NCBI GenBank assembly: GCA_963668535.1
Contig: OY764867.1
Location: 2,170,001 to 2,234,000, forward strand
Direction of reading: 5' to 3'
DNA length: 64,000 nt
Source of the DNA: F22 sp963668535
Lineage (GTDB): Bacteria; Bacteroidota; Bacteroidia; Bacteroidales; Bacteroidaceae
The notes under the pieces: model-generated
What the model was told of the DNA's origin: nothing
Databases searched by the model: none
What the model saw: only the letters and a program-made list of their open reading frames with translations
Shown here: positions 8,398 to 15,851 of the stretch, piece after piece
How positions within the stretch are numbered: position 1 is the stretch's first letter
Layout of the letters: every line of letters begins with the position of its first letter
Program-made: the position numbers and the translations under genes

Positions 8398-10401
8398 ATG
8401 AACAAACAACTGAACATTATCACACGCGACCCATGGCTAGAGCCATATGCTGACGCTATTCAAGGTCGCTATGATCATACACAATGGGTAGAAAAAGAAC
8501 TAATAGGTGAAAAGACTTTGGTAGAATTTGCTACTGGACATTTGTATTTTGGATTGCATCAAGAAGACTCTTGTTGGGTCATCAGAGAATGGGCTCCTAA
8601 TGCGCAGAATATCTATTTAATAGGCGATTTTTCGGCGTGGAAAAAGGAGGAAGAGTTTAGGTTTACTTCGCTCGATAATGGGGGGTGGGAACTGAAACTA
8701 CAGAAGGACCAATTACATCATCTAGATTTATATAAACTCTTTGTGGAGTGGGATGGTGGATGTGGAGAACGTATCCCAGCTTGGGCCACTCGTGTGGTGC
8801 AGGATGAACAGACGAGCATCTTTAGTGCGCAGGTGTGGGCACCAGAAGTAGCTTATACACAAAAAATAGTAGATTATAGACCAAATACAGAACCTCTGTT
8901 GATTTATGAATGCCATGTGGGGATGGCGCAACAGGAGGCTGAGGTCGGCTCTTATAAAGAATTTCAAGAAAATATATTGCCTCGTGTCAAAAAGGCTGGA
9001 TATAATTGTATCCAGATTATGGCCGTGCAGGAGCATCCTTATTATGGTAGCTTTGGATACCATGTGTCGAGCTTCTTTGCGGCATCTTCGCGTTTTGGCA
9101 CACCAGATGAGTTGAAGGAGTTGATCGATACGGCGCACGAAATGGGGCTGGCGGTCATTATGGATATTGTGCATTCGCATGCGGTGAAAAATGAAGTAGA
9201 AGGATTGGGCAACTTGGCTGGAGACCCCAACCAGTTCTTTTATCCTGGCGATAAGCATGAGCATCCACAATGGGATAGTTTGTGCTTTGATTATGGCAAG
9301 CATGAGGTGATGCATTTCTTATTGTCCAACTGTGTCTACTGGCTTACTGAATATCAATTTGATGGATTCCGTTTTGATGGGGTAACAAGTATGTTGTATT
9401 ATGATCATGGTATGGGTACGGCTTATACAGATTATTCTGCCTATTATAATGGAGGACAAGATGATAATGCGATTACCTACCTTACTTTGGCCAATAAGCT
9501 AATTCATGAAGTGCGTCCGCAAGCGATTACTATTGCCGAGGAGGTCAGTGGTATGCCTGGTTTGGCACTCCCTGTGGAAGATGGAGGATATGGATTCGAT
9601 TATCGTATGGCTATGAATGTGCCTGATTATTGGATCAAATTGATTAAGGAAAAGATTGATGAGGACTGGAAGCCATCTAGCATGCTTTGGGAGGTGACCA
9701 ATCGACGTGCGGATGAAAAGACGATTTCGTATGCCGAAAGTCATGACCAGGCTTTGGTGGGTGATAAGACGATTATTTTCCGTTTGATCGATTCGGATAT
9801 GTACTGGCATATGCAGAAAGGGGATGAGAATTATACTGTAAATAGAGGCATCGCATTGCATAAAATGATTCGATTCTTGACGGCGACAACAATTAATGGA
9901 GGGTATCTCAACTTCATGGGCAATGAATTCGGGCATCCCGAATGGATTGATTTTCCACGTGAGGGGAATGGCTGGAGTTGTCACCATGCTCGCCGTCAGT
10001 GGGATTTGTTGGATCGCAAGGAATTGACTTATCATTATATGGGCGACTTTGATGCGGCGATGATGGCATTGATTACTTCTGTTGAGGGGTATCAGAAATT
10101 GCCAGTACAGGAGATCTGGCATAATGATGGTGATCAGGTATTGGCATATATGCGTGGGGACTTGTTGTATGTGTTCAATTTTAGTCCGATGAATAGTTAC
10201 ACGGATTATGGGCTCTTGGTGCCAGAAGGTGGCTACGATATTGTGTTGAATACGGATAGTGTCGAGTTCGGTGGAAATGGCTTTTTAGACGAGAGTCTTA
10301 CATATTCTACGATGGAGGATCCATTGTATGCAGAGGAGCATAAAGGATGGGTACGTTTGTATTGCCCAGCGCGTACGGCACAGTGTTATCGCAAAAAATA
10401 G
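8398..10401 (+). CDS. glgB: 1,4-alpha-glucan branching enzyme (GH13_8-type)
   Basis: A 667-residue GH13 enzyme. An N-terminal CBM48 module (about 45-125; VIREWAPNAQNIYLIGDFS) is followed by the (beta/alpha)8 domain. The catalytic nucleophile lies in FDGFRFDGVTSM (near residue 325), the acid/base in TIAEEVSGMPG (near 380), and the third acidic site in YAESHDQALVGDKT (near 449). FMGNEFGHPEWIDFPR is also characteristic. These forms resemble the eukaryote-like GH13_8 branching enzymes rather than E. coli GlgB (GH13_9). It introduces alpha-1,6 branches into glycogen in the cytoplasm. No other glycogen genes are adjacent. Confidence 0.95.
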   Translation: MNKQLNIITRDPWLEPYADAIQGRYDHTQWVEKELIGEKTLVEFATGHLYFGLHQEDSCWVIREWAPNAQNIYLIGDFSAWKKEEEFRFTSLDNGGWELKLQKDQLHHLDLYKLFVEWDGGCGERIPAWATRVVQDEQTSIFSAQVWAPEVAYTQKIVDYRPNTEPLLIYECHVGMAQQEAEVGSYKEFQENILPRVKKAGYNCIQIMAVQEHPYYGSFGYHVSSFFAASSRFGTPDELKELIDTAHEMGLAVIMDIVHSHAVKNEVEGLGNLAGDPNQFFYPGDKHEHPQWDSLCFDYGKHEVMHFLLSNCVYWLTEYQFDGFRFDGVTSMLYYDHGMGTAYTDYSAYYNGGQDDNAITYLTLANKLIHEVRPQAITIAEEVSGMPGLALPVEDGGYGFDYRMAMNVPDYWIKLIKEKIDEDWKPSSMLWEVTNRRADEKTISYAESHDQALVGDKTIIFRLIDSDMYWHMQKGDENYTVNRGIALHKMIRFLTATTINGGYLNFMGNEFGHPEWIDFPREGNGWSCHHARRQWDLLDRKELTYHYMGDFDAAMMALITSVEGYQKLPVQEIWHNDGDQVLAYMRGDLLYVFNFSPMNSYTDYGLLVPEGGYDIVLNTDSVEFGGNGFLDESLTYSTMEDPLYAEEHKGWVRLYCPARTAQCYRKK

Positions 10402-10460
10402 GTGTCTATATGCCATTGCGTATAAAAATGAATCTTTTTTTGAAAAAAAACTTGGAATCC

Positions 10461-10491
10461 TTTGGTAGTACGCGAATTTGTACTACCTTTG
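10461..10491 (+). promoter_or_regulatory. Consensus promoter of the tRNA/SRP RNA cluster
   Basis: TTTG at 10461-10464, a 19-nt spacer, then TACCTTTG at 10484-10491. This is an exact match to the primary sigma factor consensus of Bacteroidota and lies about 16-20 nt before the first tRNA. Confidence 0.8.
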
Positions 10492-10511
10492 CAACCGCAA
10501 ACGAAAAATAA

Positions 10512-10585
10512 GCCTCTTTAGCTCAGTTGGCCAGAGCACGTGATTTGTAATCTCGGGGTCGTTGGTTCGAATCCGACAAGAGGCT
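10512..10585 (+). tRNA. tRNA-Thr (anticodon TGT), copy 1
   Basis: A 74-nt cloverleaf: acceptor GCCTCTT/AAGAGGC, D-arm GCTC/GAGC, anticodon loop TTTGTAA (TGT), T-arm GTTGG/CCGAC with TTCGAAT. CCA is not encoded. It is identical to the copy at 10710-10783. Confidence 0.95.
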
Positions 10586-10607
10586 CAAAACTTCGAATGT
10601 ACCGTAT

Positions 10608-10708
10608 ATGGGTAAGTCCTATACGGCCAGCTCCTAGCGAATCCCCCAGGGCTTGATCGCAGCAAGGGTAGTTGGTTGTAGCGGCGCGATATAGATCGCT
10701 TACCCACC
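10608..10708 (+). ncRNA. ffs: Small signal recognition particle RNA (4.5S type)
   Basis: About 100 nt with closing stem GGGTAAG (10610-10616) and CTTACCC (10699-10705). The domain IV core is visible: CCCCCAGG, a short GC stem with loop, AGCAAGGG (about 10643-10668), giving the CAGG / AGCA asymmetric loops that bind the Ffh M domain. Flanking segments pair into one long rod as in bacterial 4.5S RNA. The apical loop (UUGAUC region) is not the usual GGAA tetraloop. The RNA sits between two tRNA-Thr copies; its 3' end is about 4 nt from the next tRNA, so tRNA 5' processing would help form it. Confidence 0.8.
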
Positions 10709-10709
10709 C

Positions 10710-10783
10710 GCCTCTTTAGCTCAGTTGGCCAGAGCACGTGATTTGTAATCTCGGGGTCGTTGGTTCGAATCCGACAAGAGGCT
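10710..10783 (+). tRNA. tRNA-Thr (anticodon TGT), copy 2
   Basis: Base-for-base identical to the 74-nt copy at 10512-10585, including anticodon loop TTTGTAA. It directly follows the SRP RNA. Confidence 0.95.
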
Positions 10784-10807
10784 CAAAAAATGACGAATGT
10801 CTATCAT

Positions 10808-10880
10808 GCACTCTTAGCTCAGTTGGTAGAGCAACTGACTCTTAATCAGTGGGTCCAGAGTTCGAATCTCTGAGGGTGTA
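10808..10880 (+). tRNA. tRNA-Lys (anticodon CTT), copy 1
   Basis: A 73-nt cloverleaf with acceptor GCACTCT/AGGGTGT (two G-U pairs), anticodon stem ACTGA/TCAGT, loop CTCTTAA (CTT), T-arm CAGAG/CTCTG. CCA is not encoded. Confidence 0.95.
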
Positions 10881-10905
10881 CTCCCAATGGATAGACAATA
10901 CGCAT

Positions 10906-10978
10906 GCACTCTTAGCTCAGTTGGTAGAGCAACTGACTCTTAATCAGTGGGTCCAGAGTTCGAATCTCTGAGGGTGTA
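10906..10978 (+). tRNA. tRNA-Lys (anticodon CTT), copy 2
   Basis: Identical to the copy at 10808-10880; the 25-nt spacers differ. It is the last RNA of the cluster before the terminator. Confidence 0.95.
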
Positions 10979-10989
10979 CAAAAGATACA

Positions 10990-11025
10990 AATCCTCATTA
11001 GCGACAAGCTGATGGGGATTTTTCT
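10990..11025 (+). terminator. Terminator of the tRNA/SRP RNA cluster
   Basis: Stem AATCCTCATTAGC / GCTGATGGGGATT around GACAA, followed by TTTTTCTTGTTTT. It lies 11 nt after the last tRNA. Confidence 0.85.
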
Positions 11026-11117
11026 TGTTTTCCAGACTTGCTGTGTTTTTATTGGCAAGTGTCGCGAAAAAATAGTATCTTTACGGCCAGAAAATCAATT
11101 AAAAGTTAGCAATAGGT

Positions 11118-12743
11118 ATGATTACAGTATCTAACGTATCCGTTCAGTTCGGAAAGCGTGTTCTCTTCAATGAAGTGAACCTCAAATTTACACATGGTAA
11201 TATTTATGGAGTTATCGGTGCCAATGGTGCTGGTAAATCTACATTCCTTCGTACAATCTATGGCGATTTGGAACCAACCACAGGGAACATCTCCTTGGGG
11301 CCTGGTGAACGTCTTTCTGTTTTGACTCAGGATCACTTTAAGTTCGACGAATTTACTGTATTGAATACGGTGATGATGGGACACTCTGTGTTGTGGGACA
11401 TTATGAAGCAACGTGATGAGTTGTACTCAAAACCTGATTTCAGCGATGAAGATGGAATGAAGGTGGCTGAATTGGAAGAAAAATTTGCCGAAATGGAGGG
11501 ATGGAATGCCGAAAGTGATGCGGCACAATTGCTCTCTGGTTTGGGGATAAAAGAAGATAAGCATTATACTTTGATGTCTGAGCTTTCGGGTAAAGAAAAG
11601 GTGAAGGTGATGCTAGCGCAAGCCTTGTTTGGCGAACCAGATAACTTGCTTCTCGATGAGCCTACCAATGACTTGGATATGGAAACGATCGTGTGGCTAG
11701 AAGAATATCTATCGAACTTTGAAAGTACGGTATTAGTGGTTTCTCACGACCGTCACTTCTTGGATGAGGTATGTACCCACACTGTAGATATTGATTATGG
11801 TAAGATCAATATGTTTGCTGGTAACTATACTTTCTGGTATGAGTCTAGTCAATTGGCTCTACGTCAACAACAAAATCAAAAGGCAAAGGCGGAAGAAAAG
11901 AAGAAAGAATTGGAAGAATTTATTCGTCGATTCTCGGCTAATGCTGCCAAATCTAAGCAGACAACTTCTCGTAAGAAGATGCTTGATAAATTGAATGTAG
12001 AAGAAATTAAGCCTTCTAGCCGTAAGTATCCTGGTATTATTTTCCAAATGGATCGTGATCCAGGCAATCAGATTCTTGAAGTATCTGGTTTGAAAGCGGT
12101 GACCGATGAGGGTGAAGTCTTGTTCGATGACGTCAACTTCAACGTAGAGAAGGACGATAAAATTGTCTTTATCTCTCGCAATCCACGTGCTATGACTGCA
12201 TTCTTTGAGATTATCAATGAGAACCGAGCAGCCGATGCTGGACATTTTAAATGGGGCGTAACGATTACATCGGCTTATTTGCCAGTAGACAATACGCAGT
12301 TTTTTGACAATGATTTGAATCTCGTAGACTGGTTGTCTCAGTTTGGAGAAGGTAACGAGGTGTATATGAAGAGCTTCTTGGGACGCATGTTATTCTCTGG
12401 TGAAGAGGTTTTGAAAAAGGCACGTGTTCTTTCTGGAGGGGAAAAGATGCGTTGTATGATCGCTCGTATGCAGCTCCGTAATGCCAATTGTCTTGTTTTG
12501 GATACGCCAACAAACCACTTGGACTTGGAATCTATTCAGGCATTCAATAACAACTTGAAGTTGTACAAGGGGAATGTGTTGTTCTCTAGTCATGACCACG
12601 CATTTATTCAATCCATTGCCAATCGTATTATCGAATTGACACCATCTGGTATCATTGATAAGATGATGTCTTATGATGAATATATTACATCTGAGGCTGT
12701 GGCTGAAACACGTCAACGCATGTATGGCGATACAAATCTGTAA
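11118..12743 (+). CDS. ABC-F family ATPase (YbiT-like) with degenerate second nucleotide site
   Basis: A 541-residue soluble protein with two ABC cassettes and a basic linker (about 245-300), as in ABC-F translation factors that act at the ribosomal E site. NBD1 has intact Walker A (GANGAGKST, 34-42) and Walker B (LLLDEPTND, near 177-185) but a changed signature, LSGKEK. NBD2 has a normal signature, LSGGEK (near 437), while its P-loop region reads ISRNPRAMTAF, its Walker B reads LDTPTNHLD with Thr for the catalytic Glu, and its switch reads SSHDHAF. Only one composite ATP site (NBD1 Walker motifs plus NBD2 signature) should therefore hydrolyse ATP. Resistance-type function is unlikely; the exact role is unknown. 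It is preceded by the RNA cluster. Confidence 0.88.
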   Translation: MITVSNVSVQFGKRVLFNEVNLKFTHGNIYGVIGANGAGKSTFLRTIYGDLEPTTGNISLGPGERLSVLTQDHFKFDEFTVLNTVMMGHSVLWDIMKQRDELYSKPDFSDEDGMKVAELEEKFAEMEGWNAESDAAQLLSGLGIKEDKHYTLMSELSGKEKVKVMLAQALFGEPDNLLLDEPTNDLDMETIVWLEEYLSNFESTVLVVSHDRHFLDEVCTHTVDIDYGKINMFAGNYTFWYESSQLALRQQQNQKAKAEEKKKELEEFIRRFSANAAKSKQTTSRKKMLDKLNVEEIKPSSRKYPGIIFQMDRDPGNQILEVSGLKAVTDEGEVLFDDVNFNVEKDDKIVFISRNPRAMTAFFEIINENRAADAGHFKWGVTITSAYLPVDNTQFFDNDLNLVDWLSQFGEGNEVYMKSFLGRMLFSGEEVLKKARVLSGGEKMRCMIARMQLRNANCLVLDTPTNHLDLESIQAFNNNLKLYKGNVLFSSHDHAFIQSIANRIIELTPSGIIDKMMSYDEYITSEAVAETRQRMYGDTNL

Positions 12744-12791
12744 TGTGTCTTTGGGATACAACTAAAAGAAACTAATAGTTAATAATTGTTT

Positions 12792-12852
12792 TTAACTCGC
12801 TGTGAAAGTGTCGTAGGTGCTAAAACTTGCTTCGCTTTTATAGCGAGTTTAT
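12792..12852 (+). terminator. Hairpin between the ABC-F gene and ogt (possible terminator)
   Basis: AACTCGCT (about 12794-12801) and AGCGAGTT (about 12841-12848) form an 8-9 bp stem around a 40-nt loop, followed by TATTTG. It lies about 50 nt behind the ABC-F stop. The large loop makes it a weak terminator; it could instead be part of a small RNA. Confidence 0.35.
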
Positions 12853-12883
12853 TTGTTTGCATAGGTCAAATTTGGTATATTTG
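12852..12883 (+). promoter_or_regulatory. Promoter for ogt
   Basis: TTTG at 12852-12855, about 20 nt, then TATATTTG at 12876-12883. The expected start point coincides with the ogt ATG at 12888, so the mRNA would have almost no leader. Confidence 0.6.
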
Positions 12884-12887
12884 CGAT

Positions 12888-13454
12888 ATGAATAATGAAT
12901 TATATTTTTCCAAGACTATACAAACTTTATATATACAAGATATCGAATCTCCAATTGGTACACTAGGTGCTGTAGTACATAATGATCATTTGGTGTTTTT
13001 GCAATTTAAAGATGCGGTACATTATGAACGAGATTTAAAGAAGTGCAAGCAATTATTGCGTAAAGAGTTGGTGAATGAATCTCACCCTGTGTTTGAAGCG
13101 CTTCAACAGCAATTAAACGAGTATTTTGCTGGAAATCGTCAATCTTTTGATATACCTATCGAATTTGTAGGATCGCCATTTCAACGACGTGTGTGGGAGT
13201 GTCTAGTGGAAGTGCCGTTTGGTGATACTCTGACCTATACGCAACAAGCTGAACGTTGTGGACAACCTACTGCCTTGCGCGCTGTGTCAAGTGCAGTGGC
13301 ATTAAATAAGGTACTTATTCTAGTGCCTTGTCATCGCATTATCTCTAGTGGCGGCAATACAGGGGGCTATTCGGGAGGTACGAATCGTAAACAATTTCTT
13401 TTGCAACTAGAAGGCGCTCATACAGAGAGTGATCAGTTGTTGCAAATGTGGTAA
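12888..13454 (+). CDS. ogt: Methylated-DNA--[protein]-cysteine S-methyltransferase
   Basis: The start at 12888 (MNNELYFSK) gives 188 residues, normal for Ogt; the longer frame from 12786 crosses the promoter and a hairpin. The Ada/Ogt core is clear: IESPIGTLGAV (N-terminal ribonuclease-like part), FQRRVWECLVEVPFGDTLTY (DNA-binding helix-turn-helix), the Ala-rich AVSSAVALNKVLILVPCHRII with the methyl-accepting Cys in PCHR, and SSGGNTGGYSGG. It removes O6-alkyl groups from guanine in a suicidal reaction. It sits alone between the ABC-F gene and tpx, 34 nt before the latter. Confidence 0.93.
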   Translation: MNNELYFSKTIQTLYIQDIESPIGTLGAVVHNDHLVFLQFKDAVHYERDLKKCKQLLRKELVNESHPVFEALQQQLNEYFAGNRQSFDIPIEFVGSPFQRRVWECLVEVPFGDTLTYTQQAERCGQPTALRAVSSAVALNKVLILVPCHRIISSGGNTGGYSGGTNRKQFLLQLEGAHTESDQLLQMW

Positions 13455-13488
13455 ATGTATTTTATGAACATTATTAATACACTAATTT

Positions 13489-13998
13489 ATGAAACGAACA
13501 GATTTAAACGTAACCTTTGCTGGTAATCCTATTGATATTTTAGGTGCAAAGGTATCTGTGGGTGATGTAGCCCCAGATTTTGAAGTATTGAACGCGAAGT
13601 TACAGCCTGTGAAGCTGTCGGATTATGCTGGCAACAAAGTCGTGATTGCTGTGTATCCTTCTGTGGATACCTCAGTATGTGCGGCCCAAAATCGCCGATT
13701 CAATGCCGAGGCAGATAAGATGGACGATGTGGTCGTCTTGTCTATCTCTTGTGATTTGCCTTTTGCTCAGGCACGCTTTTGTGCAGCGGAGGGATTGAAT
13801 AGTATCATTACTCTAAGTGATCATCGTACGCTAGACTTTGGTATGAAGTATGGTTTTGTTATGGAGCCTCTTCGTCTATTGGCACGTGGTACGATTATTA
13901 TTGATGCACAAGGAGTGGTACAATATGTAGAACACTGTAGCGAAGTCACTGATGAACCAGACTATGATAAAGCTATGGAAGTCTTAAAGAGCCTGTAA
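13489..13998 (+). CDS. tpx: Thiol peroxidase (Tpx, atypical 2-Cys peroxiredoxin)
   Basis: 169 residues, the standard Tpx length. The peroxidatic Cys64 is in YPSVDTSVCAAQNRRFN and the resolving Cys98 in PFAQARFC, the spacing that forms the intramolecular disulfide of Tpx. The Thr and Arg of the active site (T61 and the downstream Arg) are present. It reduces H2O2 and alkyl hydroperoxides with thioredoxin in the cytoplasm or periplasm; no signal peptide is seen. It is followed by a strong terminator at 14058-14083. It may be co-transcribed with ogt (34-nt gap), which would pair DNA alkylation repair with peroxide defence. Confidence 0.95.
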   Translation: MKRTDLNVTFAGNPIDILGAKVSVGDVAPDFEVLNAKLQPVKLSDYAGNKVVIAVYPSVDTSVCAAQNRRFNAEADKMDDVVVLSISCDLPFAQARFCAAEGLNSIITLSDHRTLDFGMKYGFVMEPLRLLARGTIIIDAQGVVQYVEHCSEVTDEPDYDKAMEVLKSL

Positions 13999-14057
13999 GA
14001 AATAGTGAAGGTGATCCCTAGTGATACTTTACGAGAGAGAATTTTCTACAGGTGTAT

Positions 14058-14086
14058 AGAGCAGAAACGGAGGTTTCTGCTCTTCC
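14058..14086 (+). terminator. Terminator behind tpx
   Basis: Perfect 11-bp stem AGAGCAGAAAC / GTTTCTGCTCT with a 4-nt loop (GGAG), followed by TCCTTGTTT. Confidence 0.75.
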
Positions 14087-14111
14087 TTGTTTATACTAAT
14101 CAGTCCTTTTT

Positions 14112-14453
14112 ATGATGCAAACAATCATCCATTATTCCCTACATCTTATTGTACCACTGGCCATAGCGTATATCTTCTATCGAGATAGGTGGTTGAAGAG
14201 CTATTTCATATTGTTGGCCACCATGTTGGTGGATCTTGATCATTTGTTGGCTACGCCTATTTTTGATCCTACAAGGTGCAGTATCGGTTTTCATCCCTTG
14301 CATACTGGCTATGCTATACTGGTGTATATCGTTTTTTTATTTTGCAAAGAACCATATAGACTGATTGGTATTGGTTTATTGTTCCATATGTTTACCGATA
14401 CTATAGATGCCTTACTATCTGGTCATCAAATATCATTTATGACGTTTTGGTGA
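14112..14453 (+). CDS. Small integral membrane protein, DUF6122-like
   Basis: 113 residues with three to four hydrophobic segments and a scattering of conserved-looking polar residues: IHYSLHL at the start, MLVDLDHLLATPIFDPTRC in the middle, GFHPLHTG and LLFHMFTDTIDALL later. The HxxxH, DLDH, HPLHT and HMFTD pattern resembles membrane metal-dependent hydrolases of the YdjM type in miniature, and Bacteroidota annotate such proteins as DUF6122. The enzymatic activity is unproven. It starts about 25 nt after the tpx terminator and appears to stand alone. Confidence 0.7.
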   Translation: MMQTIIHYSLHLIVPLAIAYIFYRDRWLKSYFILLATMLVDLDHLLATPIFDPTRCSIGFHPLHTGYAILVYIVFLFCKEPYRLIGIGLLFHMFTDTIDALLSGHQISFMTFW

Positions 14454-14510
14454 CATTTTATCTCATTTGTGCAAAGTCAGAGTTAAAATGTTTTATATTG
14501 GTTTTCTGAA

Positions 14511-14542
14511 TTTGCTTTTCTCAATATTTTAAAGTATGTTTG
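14511..14542 (+). promoter_or_regulatory. Promoter for the PspC-domain gene
   Basis: TTTG at 14511-14514, 20 nt, TATGTTTG at 14535-14542. The leader would be about 70 nt. Confidence 0.55.
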
Positions 14543-14617
14543 CGCTAGCGAATAGACTACTCTAGCCAAATAAAAGAGTACGTATGGATATTTAATTTTG
14601 AATTATAATCGGTTGTT

Positions 14618-14794
14618 ATGAATAGACTAGTCCTCTCTGACAATAAGAAGATCGCAGGTGTATGCGGTGGATTGGGTGAGTATTTTGATATTGACCCTAC
14701 TATAATACGAGCAGCTTTTTTGATTGGTGCATTGGGATTTGGTGTAGGTGTTCTTCCTTACTTGATCCTTTGGCTTGTGATGCCATCTAGATAA
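14618..14794 (+). CDS. PspC-domain protein
   Basis: A 58-residue reading frame beginning MNRLVLSDNKKIAGVCGGLG. The residues KIAGVCGGLGEYFDIDPTIIRA and a single hydrophobic segment ending LPYLILWLVMPSR are diagnostic of the PspC domain, which is normally about 60 residues, so this protein is the domain alone. In enterobacteria PspC senses envelope stress at the inner membrane and activates the psp response; here no PspA or PspB homologue is nearby, so only membrane localisation can be inferred. The gene lies 43 nt upstream of the dehydrogenase at 14837 and has its own promoter. Confidence 0.9.
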   Translation: MNRLVLSDNKKIAGVCGGLGEYFDIDPTIIRAAFLIGALGFGVGVLPYLILWLVMPSR

Positions 14795-14836
14795 TAAAGT
14801 ATAGACTCTTTCTTGAAGATATAAAAATAGACTATT

Positions 14837-15805
14837 GTGAATCTAAAGAAAAAAATTGTAGTACTTGAAGGTGCTGAATTAAACCCTGGCGACCTTGCTT
14901 GGGAGGATTTGTATGCGCTTGGAGATACGACGGTATTTGAAAATACTGCTGCCGACCAACTGATCGAGCGAGCTGCAGATGCCGAGGTGCTTGTGGTCAA
15001 CAAACTCTTAATAAACGAGGCTATTTTGCAGCAATTACCTCATTTAAAATACATTGCTGTTTCGGCCACTGGGTACAATTGTATTGACATGGCTGCGGCA
15101 GAAAAATATGGAATACTTGTTAGCAATATCCCTGCATATAGTACCGAATCGGTGGCGCAGATGGTTTTTGCGCATCTACTAAATATTACATCGCAAGTGG
15201 GGCTGCATAACCAATTGGTCAAAAGTGGTGAGTGGACACGTAGACAGGTCTTTAGTTTCACTAGTGGTACGAACTACGAGATTGCTGGCATGACCATGGG
15301 GATTGTCGGGTTTGGACATACTGGGCAAGCTGTTGCTAGAATAGCACTTGGATTTGGCTTACAGGTCATGGCTTATACGAGCAAAGATCAAAGTCAATTG
15401 CCTAATGGTGTGCGAAAAGCAACAAACTTGAAAGATTTATTCCAATCTAATCAGATTATTTCATTGCATTGTCCATTGACAAAGCAAACACAACATATTA
15501 TTAATAAGGAGCACTTGAATTGTATGCCTCAAGGAGGAATTTTGATCAACACAGGACGAGGTGGGCTTGTCGACGAACAGGCGTTGGCTCATGCATTGTC
15601 TACAGGCAAATTATTGGCTGCTGGAGTGGATGTGTTGAGTCAAGAACCTCCAATGGAGAACAACCCGCTTCTGCATACCCCCAATTGTTATATAACGCCT
15701 CATAACGCTTGGGCAACTCTACAGGCAAGACGGCGTATGCTGTCTATTCTGATAGATAATATCAGCACATATAATGAGGGACATCCACAGAATATTGTCC
15801 ATTAA
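14837..15805 (+). CDS. D-2-hydroxyacid dehydrogenase (glycerate/hydroxypyruvate reductase type)
   Basis: 322 residues starting at GTG 14837. The Rossmann motif GIVGFGHTGQAVARIA is near residue 155-170; the catalytic set is Arg in NTGRGGLVDE, Glu in VLSQEPPMENN and His in TPHNAWAT. The family interconverts 2-oxoacids and D-2-hydroxyacids with NAD(P)H in the cytoplasm; sequence style (SATGYNCIDMAAA, PAYSTESVAQMVFAHLL) is closest to glycerate dehydrogenase/hydroxypyruvate reductase. Substrate cannot be fixed from sequence. It follows the PspC gene at 43 nt and precedes a PAP2 gene at 46 nt on the same strand. Confidence 0.88.
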   Translation: MNLKKKIVVLEGAELNPGDLAWEDLYALGDTTVFENTAADQLIERAADAEVLVVNKLLINEAILQQLPHLKYIAVSATGYNCIDMAAAEKYGILVSNIPAYSTESVAQMVFAHLLNITSQVGLHNQLVKSGEWTRRQVFSFTSGTNYEIAGMTMGIVGFGHTGQAVARIALGFGLQVMAYTSKDQSQLPNGVRKATNLKDLFQSNQIISLHCPLTKQTQHIINKEHLNCMPQGGILINTGRGGLVDEQALAHALSTGKLLAAGVDVLSQEPPMENNPLLHTPNCYITPHNAWATLQARRRMLSILIDNISTYNEGHPQNIVH

Positions 15806-15851
15806 TACTCTATGTTATTTATACGCAATTGGATATATTGAATGAAGCATT

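Noticed and set aside
12786..12887. N-terminal extension of ogt
   Set aside because: The added 34 residues overlap a hairpin and the promoter and are absent from the known Ogt fold.
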